Origin: CAZVRZ01 sp964629965
Lineage (GTDB): Bacteria; Chloroflexota; Anaerolineae; Anaerolineales; UBA4823
Reading direction: 5' to 3'
Assembly: GCA_964629965.1 (NCBI GenBank)
Contig: CAZVRZ010000253.1
Coordinates: 1-5,471 of the forward strand
Length of the DNA stretch: 5,471 bases
Position numbers and translations under genes: made by a program. Below are positions 1 through 4,375 of the stretch, one piece after another; within the stretch, counting starts at the first letter, position 1, and each line of letters opens with the position of its first letter. The notes under the pieces are model-generated. The model saw only the letters and a list, made by a program, of their open reading frames with translations, ran no database searches and was not told where the DNA came from.

Positions 1-514
1 ATAAGCCTTTGCAGTACCCAAACGGGATGCCGCCAATCCACATCCCCTTGCGCGCCCTTTGACGTTGTCCTTTCTTCGTTTCTTGACGCAAATTATCCAA
101 ATAAATTTCTGCGAGCATACCCAAAACAGTCAGCATTAACTTGCCCCAGGGCGTGATGAAATCGAGCTTCTCCTGAACCGAAGCAAAACTGACGCCGCAT
201 GAATTGAGCTGATCCAGAGCCGATAGCAGCCCGCCCAAGTGACGGTAGAAGCGGTCAATCTTATCCACCACAACTACGTCAAACTTGCCTGTCTTGGCAT
301 CTCGGAGCAGCTGCTCCAGGGCGGGGCGGTGGCTGCCTTTCTTGGCCGAAATGCCGGCGTCTTCATAGATTTTCATCAGGGTCCATCCCTGAGCTTGAAC
401 AAAGGTGCGGATGTGCACCTCTTGGGCATCCAGGCTGTGTCCTTCGACTTGCTCGCGAGCGGACACTCGCTTGTAGCCCACCGCCCGGTAGGGCGTTGCG
501 GGTATTGTATCCAT
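1..514 (-). CDS. Large serine recombinase, N-terminal part (cut by window edge)
   Basis: A reading frame of 171 codons runs from an ATG at 514 down to the left edge, with no stop, so the C-terminus lies outside the window. The product is a serine site-specific recombinase, which cuts and rejoins DNA through a phosphoserine link. The catalytic motif YKRVSAREQ places the nucleophile at Ser18 with Arg16 and Arg21 nearby. The conserved resolvase segments GISAKKGSHRPALEQLL (residues 54-70), DVVVVDKIDRF with Arg88, and the E-helix around LGMLAEIYLDNLRQ (131-143) follow in order. The stretch KGMWIGGIPFGY (156-167) matches the beginning of the 'recombinase' domain that follows the catalytic domain in large serine integrases, so this is not a short resolvase/invertase. 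The start is fixed by GGAGG at 520-524, five bases from the ATG. It is divergent from the XRE-like gene, a common integrase/regulator arrangement in integrative elements. Which element it mobilises cannot be seen. Confidence 0.93.
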   Translation of the reverse strand, partial: MDTIPATPYRAVGYKRVSAREQVEGHSLDAQEVHIRTFVQAQGWTLMKIYEDAGISAKKGSHRPALEQLLRDAKTGKFDVVVVDKIDRFYRHLGGLLSALDQLNSCGVSFASVQEKLDFITPWGKLMLTVLGMLAEIYLDNLRQETKKGQRQRARKGMWIGGIPFGYCKGL

Positions 515-583
515 ACATGCCTCCAGTGAATGTGGTTTATAATGTGTTCAAGGTTGGCGAGCGTTGCTGCACGTCAACGATTT

Positions 584-611
584 GAACCTGTGAAGATTCT
601 AACGCAGGTTC
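584..611. promoter_or_regulatory. Dyad GAACCTG-N14-CAGGTTC, candidate operator
   Basis: A perfect 7-bp inverted repeat has arms at 584-590 and 605-611, with arm centres 21 bp apart (two helical turns). It lies in the gap between the recombinase and the XRE-like gene, just before the latter's ribosome binding site. That is the usual place for an autoregulatory site of a small helix-turn-helix repressor. The assignment to this regulator is inference. A TATAAT hexamer at 538-543 on the plus strand could be the -10 of the regulator gene, but no good -35 accompanies it. Confidence 0.4.
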
Positions 612-631
612 TTTCAGGAGGCGACTCTCAG

Positions 632-1048
632 ATGGAAGTACCGATCGCAAAATCCAGGCTTGCCACACGCCTGAAGGATTATGACCCCGAGCCGCTCAGG
701 AAACGCGTGTATCAGCTCCTTGAGCAGAAGAACGAAACCTACCGCGAGGCATCGTTAGACTCCGGGTTGGATCATCAGGCTATTCGCCGGATTCTTATCG
801 GACGGCGACCGGCCATGCATATCTGCATCCTGATGGCCGATCATTTTGGGGTGAATCCGAATGAATTCTTACAACTGGCCGACTGGCCACCCCTCAAGGC
901 CTTCGACATCCACGCTGCCAGCGCCGAGAACCTGCCTCCTGAGGCAGTAGAAGTCGCGCTGGATATTGCACGTATTCCCGATCCTGGGACGCGCAAGCAG
1001 GTCGCGACGGCCGTCCGAACGCTGCTGGCGAAGTATTTCGAAGAGTAG
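632..1048 (+). CDS. XRE-like helix-turn-helix transcriptional regulator
   Basis: A 138-residue protein with a helix-turn-helix of XRE/Cro type at about residues 22-80. The arrangement is LRKRVYQLLEQKN, then TYREASLDSGLDHQAIRRILIGRRP (turn at SGLDH, recognition helix DHQAIRRILIG), then the typical trailing ILMADHFGVNPNEFLQLA. The C-terminal part (100-138, acidic to amphipathic) has no signature I recognise and may mediate dimerisation. It is a cytoplasmic DNA-binding protein. The ATG at 632 was chosen because AGGAGG lies at 616-621, ten bases upstream; the frame is open to 530 but the extra 34 residues have no ribosome binding site. It is divergent from the serine recombinase, which suggests control of that gene or of the element carrying it, by analogy with repressor/integrase pairs. 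The target is inferred, not shown. Confidence 0.85.
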   Translation: MEVPIAKSRLATRLKDYDPEPLRKRVYQLLEQKNETYREASLDSGLDHQAIRRILIGRRPAMHICILMADHFGVNPNEFLQLADWPPLKAFDIHAASAENLPPEAVEVALDIARIPDPGTRKQVATAVRTLLAKYFEE

Positions 1049-1094
1049 GATTTTCCAGGCAAATTGAGCGGGGGTTTTTACTCGCCATAAATGC

Positions 1095-1116
1095 TATTGT
1101 GTGATGTTACACAATA
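1095..1116. promoter_or_regulatory. Palindrome TATTGTGT-N6-ACACAATA
   Basis: A perfect 8-bp inverted repeat has arms at 1095-1102 and 1109-1116 and a 6-base centre. The TGTG-N8-CACA spacing resembles a CRP/FNR-superfamily site, though the fifth arm position differs from the E. coli CRP consensus. It could equally be a site for a TetR-type or other dimeric regulator. No promoter elements were recognised beside it, so its target is unknown. Confidence 0.35.
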
Positions 1117-1136
1117 CAATACGCACGAGAACATTG

Positions 1137-1181
1137 ATCCGCCCAAAAGTTTTCAATGGTGATGAAAACTTTTGGGCGGAT
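1137..1181. terminator. 19-bp perfect hairpin, possible terminator
   Basis: The arms 1137-1155 and 1163-1181 are exactly complementary over 19 bp around a 7-base loop. The stem base is GC-rich (TCCGCCC/GGGCGGA) and is followed by TTGTTT on the plus strand, so it could end transcripts of the XRE-like gene that stops at 1048. The T-tract is poor and the inner stem is AT-rich, which is the reverse of a textbook intrinsic terminator. A small non-autonomous repeat element is an alternative. Confidence 0.45.
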
Positions 1182-1320
1182 TGTTTCACATGGAGTAAAA
1201 CTGTAACATCCATGGGTTCTGGTCGAAATTTTATGAACATACCACGGCTTCCAGTGAATACTTCATCTGCACGGCCATGATCCTTCTGGGCTTATGTCGC
1301 ATGTCATACTATCTGGTTCG

Positions 1321-1349
1321 TTTACATGTTAGCGATATGGGCTTATAAT
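1321..1349 (+). promoter_or_regulatory. Sigma-70-type promoter of the HXXEE-MarR operon
   Basis: TTTACA at 1321-1326 (5 of 6 to the -35 consensus) is followed after exactly 17 bases by a perfect TATAAT at 1344-1349. Transcription should start near 1356, giving a leader of about 50 bases before the ATG at 1406. The -10 is overlapped by the palindrome listed next. Confidence 0.75.
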
Positions 1350-1370
1350 CGTTGACAAGTCAACGATTAT
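1345..1370. promoter_or_regulatory. Perfect 12+12 palindrome over the -10 and start site: MarR operator candidate
   Basis: The arms 1345-1356 and 1359-1370 are exactly complementary around a central AA, with the core CGTTGACAAGTCAACG. The palindrome covers five of the six -10 bases and the predicted start site, so a bound protein would block RNA polymerase. MarR-family dimers typically bind palindromes of this length at their own promoters, and a MarR gene is the second gene of this operon. Autorepression is therefore the simplest reading. The site is seen directly; the protein-site link is inference. Confidence 0.7.
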
Positions 1371-1405
1371 CCCTGACTGGTTTGAATGTGAAGGAGAAAT
1401 ATTCT

Positions 1406-1999
1406 ATGGATTACCGTAAAATCAACCGTTTTTGGCAGTCTGCCACCCTATTCCTGGCACCACCGTTGATCGTCCTGCTAATCTGGTTCCGCCCATCGAT
1501 GGATGCCTACCAATGGCTGCTGTGGTTGCACCTGCCCCTGCTGATGCTACATGAGGCGGAGGAGTATGTTCTGTCTCCGCTCAGTTTCAAACAGTTCTTT
1601 AACCTCAAAACCTCAATGGGCTCCAAGACCAACCCGGACTACCCATTGGACGAAGGCTATGTATTCCAGGTGAACCTGATGATCGCCTGGCCGATGGTCA
1701 TCTTGGGCGCCATCCTGGCCCCAGTTGCGCCCTGGCTGGGCTTTTCGATGATCTGGTTTGAGCTGATCATTAACAATGTCATGCATACCATTCTTTTTCA
1801 GGGCGACAAACCCACCTACAACCCCGGCCTGATCACCAATTCTTTCCTGCTGCTTCCTTACGGCACCTGGACCCTGCTGACCGCGGCGGGCTTTTTCACC
1901 CCGCTGGATTGGGTGCTTTCAGCGGTGGTGGGCGTGGCGATCGCGGCGGTTCTGGCTGCTAAGACGCGCGGGCGACTGGCTCGTTCGAAGGCGGCTTGA
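1406..1999 (+). CDS. HXXEE-domain integral membrane protein
   Basis: A 197-residue, strongly hydrophobic protein. The signature HEAEE at residues 49-53 (HLPLLMLHEAEEYVLSP) matches the HXXEE family. Other features are the later polar residues NNVMH (123-127) and KPTYNPG (135-141), which suit the conserved Asn/His positions of that family. Likely membrane segments are at about 11-28, 35-48, 90-110, 111-130, 143-160 and 168-185, with a basic C-terminal tail (KTRGRLARSK) probably cytoplasmic. The His and Glu residues inside a membrane segment suggest metal binding or catalysis, but the family's reaction is not established and I assign none. The start at 1406 has AAGGAGA at 1391-1397. An in-frame TTG at 1352 is rejected because it lies in the operator. 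The stop overlaps the beginning of the MarR gene, so the two are co-transcribed and probably under MarR control. Confidence 0.85.
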   Translation: MDYRKINRFWQSATLFLAPPLIVLLIWFRPSMDAYQWLLWLHLPLLMLHEAEEYVLSPLSFKQFFNLKTSMGSKTNPDYPLDEGYVFQVNLMIAWPMVILGAILAPVAPWLGFSMIWFELIINNVMHTILFQGDKPTYNPGLITNSFLLLPYGTWTLLTAAGFFTPLDWVLSAVVGVAIAAVLAAKTRGRLARSKAA

Positions 2000-2004
2000 G
2001 CACC

Positions 2005-2451
2005 ATGCGGTCGATCAACCGGCACGTGAGTCTGTTATTCCGCATGGGAGAGCGCTTTTTGAACCGTGAGCTGGCGGGCAGCGGCATATCCAGCGGGACG
2101 GCTCCGCTGCTGCTCGAACTACGCGATGGCGAGGCCCGCAACCCGATCACCCTTGCCGCCGCTGTTGGAGTTGATAAGGCTTATATCACGCGGGCTCTCC
2201 AATCCCTGAAGCGGGCCGGGTACGTGGCGGTTGTCCCCGCGACGGCGGACGGGCGCAGCGTTACCGTGTCACTGACTGGGGAAGGCCGGGCTGCCGCCGG
2301 GCGGGTTGAAGATGCCATGCGCGCTTGGGTAGCCATCGTCAGCCGGGGGATCAGCCAGTCAGATCTGGACACGATCAATGCGGTGTTTGACCAGTTCTAC
2401 ACCAATGCTCAGGAATACTTCCACCAGCAGGCTCCAAATAAAATAGGGTAA
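2005..2451 (+). CDS. MarR-family transcriptional regulator
   Basis: A 148-residue protein with the MarR winged-helix layout. N-terminal dimerisation helices (about 1-40) precede ITLAAAVGVDKAYITRALQSLKRAGYV (48-74), containing the helix-turn-helix and recognition helix. The wing follows with the family's D-x-R hallmark (Asp82, Arg84 in TADGRSVTVSLTGEG). C-terminal helices (100-140) complete the dimer interface. MarR proteins are usually repressors released by small ligands or oxidation; there is no cysteine here, so redox sensing of the OhrR kind is unlikely. The ATG at 2005 is taken as the start. A TTG at 1996 overlaps the upstream TGA and has GAAGG four bases away, so it is a real alternative that adds three residues. 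The overlap or near-overlap implies translational coupling to the HXXEE gene. The palindrome at 1345-1370 is its likely operator. Confidence 0.9.
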   Translation: MRSINRHVSLLFRMGERFLNRELAGSGISSGTAPLLLELRDGEARNPITLAAAVGVDKAYITRALQSLKRAGYVAVVPATADGRSVTVSLTGEGRAAAGRVEDAMRAWVAIVSRGISQSDLDTINAVFDQFYTNAQEYFHQQAPNKIG

Positions 2452-2455
2452 AAAC

Positions 2456-2489
2456 TACTCTGAAAAAACCTAAGGTTTCCCTCAGAGTA
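2456..2489 (+). terminator. Hairpin after the MarR gene, possible terminator
   Basis: TACTCTGA (2456-2463) pairs exactly with TCAGAGTA (2482-2489), and inside it AAACCT (2466-2471) pairs with AGGTTT (2473-2478). The structure begins five bases after the MarR stop codon and is followed by ATTT, a weak T-tract. Position and shape suit an operon terminator; the weak tail lowers confidence. Confidence 0.45.
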
Positions 2490-2561
2490 ATTTAAAAATG
2501 CAGATTTAGGACGGCTTGATCAAAAGTTGCGAGAGTCTATCGAGCATCTATCCCAATTAAG

Positions 2562-2570
2562 TGTTATAAC
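2562..2570 (+). promoter_or_regulatory. Extended -10 promoter for the DUF6577-like gene
   Basis: TGTTATAAC has the TGn extension plus TATAAC (2565-2570), which can work without a good -35, and none is visible at 17 bp. Transcription would start near 2577, about 66 bases before the ATG at 2643 and just ahead of the inverted repeat at 2584-2622. Confidence 0.42.
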
Positions 2571-2583
2571 ATGTGTAGAGTTT

Positions 2584-2622
2584 CGTAATTTGTCACTTTG
2601 ATAATTTTGGTGACGAATTGCG
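2584..2622. promoter_or_regulatory. Imperfect 13+13 inverted repeat in the leader: operator candidate
   Basis: The arms 2584-2596 and 2610-2622 match in 11 of 13 positions around a 13-base spacer, including an exact GTCAC/GTGAC block. The repeat lies between the predicted start of transcription and the ribosome binding site. AbiEi-type antitoxins are known to repress their own promoters by binding inverted repeats, so this may be the DUF6577-like protein's own site. An RNA hairpin is also possible. Confidence 0.42.
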
Positions 2623-2642
2623 AAAACAAGGAGACACAGAAA

Positions 2643-3446
2643 ATGAACGAACTGAATTTGTTCCTCCCTGAACTACACAGCGCATTCTCTGGGCGCAAGT
2701 TCTTTGGCAAGATGGACCTGCGTAGTTTCTACCAGAAACGGTCTCCTTCCCTCTCGGAACCGGCTTTCCGCAGGATTCTCTATGCGCTGGAACGGCGCGA
2801 CCAGATTATCCCTGTGGATGCTGGGACATACCGATTCCCTAACGGACACAATACACCTCATGCGTTGAAGAAGTTCACGCCATCTTTTTCTGCTGAACTG
2901 CGCCAGATTGATCATGAGGTAAAAACGGCATTTCCCTATGCCGAAACCCTGATCTGGGAAACGCGCCTCCTGCATGAGTTTATGCTGCACCAGCCTGGCC
3001 AAAGCCAGGTCATTCTGGAAACTGAAAAGGATGCCTCCGAATCGATTTTCAACTTCCTGAACACTCGCTGGATCGGCAGGGTCTTTTTACAACCGGACCG
3101 GTTAACCTTCGAACGATATGTTTTGCCCCGCTCCGACAGCATTGTCATAACATCCCTGCTTAGCCAGTCTCCGCATCAAAAAGTAGAAGGCATCTCTACA
3201 CCCAAGCTGGAGAAAATCCTGGTGGATATTTTCTCGAATGAGGATATTTTCTATAACTTCCACGGGGAAGAACTGGCGCACATTTTTGAAGCGGCTTTCG
3301 AGCGTTACCAGGTCAGCCAAAAGGCGATCTTCCGCTACGCACAGCGCCGCAAGCGGGGTCAAAAACTCCGCGATTTTCTACAGAAAAAGACCAGGATACA
3401 GTTGATCCAAGTGGGGAAAGTCAATCACGTACTAGAGAGCAGATGA
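2643..3446 (+). CDS. DUF6577/AbiEi-like winged-helix protein (antitoxin-like, no toxin alongside)
   Basis: A 267-residue cytoplasmic protein. Residues about 6-65 form a winged-helix: SFYQKRSPSLSEPAFRRILYALERRDQIIPVDAGTYRF has the helix-turn-helix then an 'I..V..G.Y' wing like the AbiEi antitoxins. The central part (about 84-220) resembles the DUF6577 family in my memory: AETLIWETRLLHEFMLHQP (100-118), EKDASESIFNFL (128-139), PKLEKILVDIFSNEDIF (187-203) and LAHIFEAAFERY (211-222). It ends with FRYAQRRKRGQKLRDFLQ. The last 18 or so residues look like an unrelated tail. The start at 2643 has AAGGAG at 2628-2633; the frame is open to a TTG at 2598 but that start has no ribosome binding site. Such proteins often precede an AbiEii-type nucleotidyltransferase toxin, but no such gene follows here. 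Family placement is from recall; the role as antitoxin is inference. Confidence 0.72.
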   Translation: MNELNLFLPELHSAFSGRKFFGKMDLRSFYQKRSPSLSEPAFRRILYALERRDQIIPVDAGTYRFPNGHNTPHALKKFTPSFSAELRQIDHEVKTAFPYAETLIWETRLLHEFMLHQPGQSQVILETEKDASESIFNFLNTRWIGRVFLQPDRLTFERYVLPRSDSIVITSLLSQSPHQKVEGISTPKLEKILVDIFSNEDIFYNFHGEELAHIFEAAFERYQVSQKAIFRYAQRRKRGQKLRDFLQKKTRIQLIQVGKVNHVLESR

Positions 3447-3569
3447 AGAGTACTCGGAGAACTTCACAAATCCCTAACGACCCTACTGGGATGCAATGAA
3501 CTGAGCTACGAAGAAGCAAGGTTTGTTATCGAAGCATATCGCCAGGAACAACAAGATGCCGGAGCGTAA
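3447..3569 (+). pseudogene. Startless short frame, probable gene remnant
   Basis: Directly after the stop of the DUF6577-like gene, and in the same frame, 40 codons stay open to a TAA at 3567-3569. They encode RVLGELHKSLTTLLGCNELSYEEARFVIEAYRQEQQDAGA, which looks like a genuine compact helical protein rather than noise. There is no ATG, GTG or TTG in this frame. An ATG at 3443-3445 lies one base out of register, so a single-base indel near the start could have broken a small gene. It overlaps the next short frame by 14 bases. I do not recognise the family. Confidence 0.35.
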
Positions 3570-3666
3570 TCGCAGCGAACAGGAAGTGCGCAACGGGGTG
3601 GACGTAAACCAGCAGATTGATCACCTGGCTGCTTGTGGAGTTGCTGTCGCGTCTCATAGATATTGA
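3556..3666 (+). CDS. Possible 36-residue small protein, unknown
   Basis: This frame starts at an ATG inside the end of the previous short frame, with AGGA at 3544-3547 eight bases upstream. It encodes a 36-residue product starting MPERNRSEQEVRNGVDVNQQ and containing the segment IDHLAACGVAVASHRY. Its TGA stop is the first three bases of the right arm of the first palindromic unit (3664-3669), so the gene ends exactly within the array, which suggests it may be truncated there. Overlap by 14 bases with the preceding frame is typical of coupled genes. The family is unknown and it may be non-functional. Confidence 0.3.
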   Translation: MPERNRSEQEVRNGVDVNQQIDHLAACGVAVASHRY

Positions 3667-3930
3667 GACTGACAAAGCGTAAAACGGCGATTTGTCTCAA
3701 AGATGTTGAGACTGAGTCTCACAGTTATTGAGATGAATTGAAAAACGCATCAGATATATTGAGACAAATTTTTTGAGCCTGCCAAACGATAAAAATTTTA
3801 AGCGAGATTCTAGCCTCTCCCAAGAGTAAAAAATGATGATCGCACCCAATATTTCCTTTATTTCATTTTGTCTCAATATATCTGAGACTCAGTCGCATTA
3901 TCTGCGAGACAGTCTCACTATAATTGAGAC
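3651..3930. repeat. Array of 19-bp palindromic units GTCTCA-N7-TGAGAC
   Basis: Seven units share hexamer arms around a 7-base AT-rich centre. Exact units start at 3651, 3694, 3870 and 3912. The unit at 3716 has one arm change (TGAGAT). Those at 3747 (GCATCA left arm) and 3892 (GTCGCA/CGAGAC) are degenerate. Starts are 43, 22, 31, 123, 22 and 20 bases apart; apart from the long gap these are close to whole helical turns, so proteins would sit on one face. Neighbouring arms also form a second set of palindromes, such as TGAGACTGAGTCTCA at 3707-3721. The array holds no gene. It could be an operator/enhancer array, iteron-type origin, partition site or recombination accessory site; the sequence alone does not decide. 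Confidence 0.8.
3750..3885. repeat. 19-bp perfect inverted repeat pair around an AT-rich core
   Basis: Bases 3750-3768 and 3867-3885 are exactly complementary over 19 bp (TCAGATATATTGAGACAAA and its complement). They include the palindromic units at 3747 and 3870 plus their flanks, so the two clusters of the array face each other. The 98 bases between them (3769-3866) are AT-rich with AAAATTTT at their left, and contain no gene and no clear DnaA box. Confidence 0.7.
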
Positions 3931-3935
3931 TCGAC
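3928..3935. repeat. Left target-site duplication of the IS (GACTCGAC)
   Basis: The 8-bp GACTCGAC abuts the left end of the insertion sequence and recurs exactly at 5379-5386 beside its right end. Its first three bases are the last three of the final palindromic unit, so the IS landed at the edge of the array. Confidence 0.85.
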
Positions 3936-4009
3936 GAGTGCATGTCAGTTTTGGGGCGCGGAATGTGAGAAAATAGGGTTGCCAGAAACCTTTACAGGAG
4001 GCAGCCCAA

Positions 4010-4375
4010 ATGGAGAGCAAGGAAGCGAAACGAGCCCGGCTTTTAGCTAAAGCAGCCGAAGCGATTGATGAGTATCTGGAATGGGAAGAGCAGAATCCGC
4101 AGCCAGATTTGACACAAATAGAGGATATCGCATTGAAACTGCGCAAGGAATTTGGGCAAGAGATTGCGCAGGTAGCGATCGAGAACCAGGCTGAGCGGAC
4201 GCCAGCGCCAGGGCCGAGGTGCGCCAAATGCGGAGCGGAAATGCGTTACAAAGGCAAAAAGCGCACACGAGTGGAGAGCCGGACGGGGAATTTGGATGTA
4301 GAGCGAGGTTACTACTACTGCCCGAAGTGCAAGGAGCGGTTTTTTCCCCCTGGATCGGCAACTGCGGCTGAATGA
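4010..4375 (+). CDS. ISKra4-family transposase, N-terminal part (frame 1)
   Basis: A 121-residue frame beginning at an ATG with a strong AGGAGG at 3996-4001, eight bases away. Residues 1-60 are charged and helical (likely DNA-binding or multimerisation). Residues 71-107 form a zinc-ribbon-like module with Cys71, Cys74, Cys104 and Cys107 (CAKCGAEM ... YYYCPKCKERFFP), typical of the start of ISKra4 transposases. Homology stops at the TTTTTTCCCCC run (4340-4350). The last nine residues, GSATAAE and neighbours, are out-of-frame reading up to a TGA at 4373-4375, while the true continuation (LDRQLRLND) is one base ahead. The first half alone lacks the catalytic residues, so it is either the short product of a frameshifting gene or half of an inactivated one. 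Confidence 0.9.
   Translation: MESKEAKRARLLAKAAEAIDEYLEWEEQNPQPDLTQIEDIALKLRKEFGQEIAQVAIENQAERTPAPGPRCAKCGAEMRYKGKKRTRVESRTGNLDVERGYYYCPKCKERFFPPGSATAAE
4340..4351 (+). promoter_or_regulatory. T6C5T frameshift site in the transposase gene
   Basis: TTTTTTCCCCCT is read TTT TTT CCC CCT in the first frame. Homology resumes in the +1 frame with CTG at 4350. The +1 frame is open from 4302, so the overlap window is 4302-4375, and the run is its only obvious slippery site. Slippage of tRNA-Pro on CCC-C, or polymerase slippage on T6/C5, would join the halves into a protein of about 452 residues. A simple one-base indel mutation or sequencing error in the homopolymers would look the same. Confidence 0.6.

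Larger units (their letters stand above)
1049..1320. other. Non-coding stretch with two dyads
   Basis: No convincing gene is present. The stretch holds an operator-like palindrome at 1095-1116 and a long hairpin at 1137-1181, both listed separately. From 1182 to 1320 I see only short open frames without ribosome binding sites. One of them carries a hydrophobic segment (CTAMILLGLCRMSYYLVR, about 1254-1307) that could be a decayed remnant, but nothing supports calling it a gene. Confidence 0.6.

Noticed and set aside
239..529. Plus-strand coding frame of 96 residues
   Set aside because: It lies antisense to the serine recombinase, which has catalytic motifs and a ribosome binding site.
1352..1405. 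Earlier TTG start for the HXXEE protein
   Set aside because: The TTG lies inside the palindrome at and before the predicted transcription start, with no ribosome binding site; the ATG at 1406 has AAGGAGA eight bases away.
2598..2642. Earlier TTG start for the DUF6577-like protein
   Set aside because: It falls in the spacer of the inverted repeat and lacks a ribosome binding site; the ATG at 2643 has AAGGAG nine bases away.
3447..3666. AbiEii-type toxin partner of the antitoxin-like gene
   Set aside because: The frames are only 36-40 codons and show no nucleotidyltransferase motif.
3769..3866. Chromosome-type replication origin in the AT-rich core
   Set aside because: No DnaA box (TTATNCACA) and no replication gene are present; only an iteron-like possibility remains and is left open.
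3919..3924. TATAAT inside the last palindromic unit as a promoter for the transposase
   Set aside because: The hexamer is perfect, but there is no -35 at a proper distance and no TGn extension; kept only as a note that repressor binding there could affect the IS.
3651..3930. CRISPR array
   Set aside because: The repeats are 19-bp palindromes with uneven spacing (20-123 bases), the intervals are not uniform spacers, and no cas gene is present.
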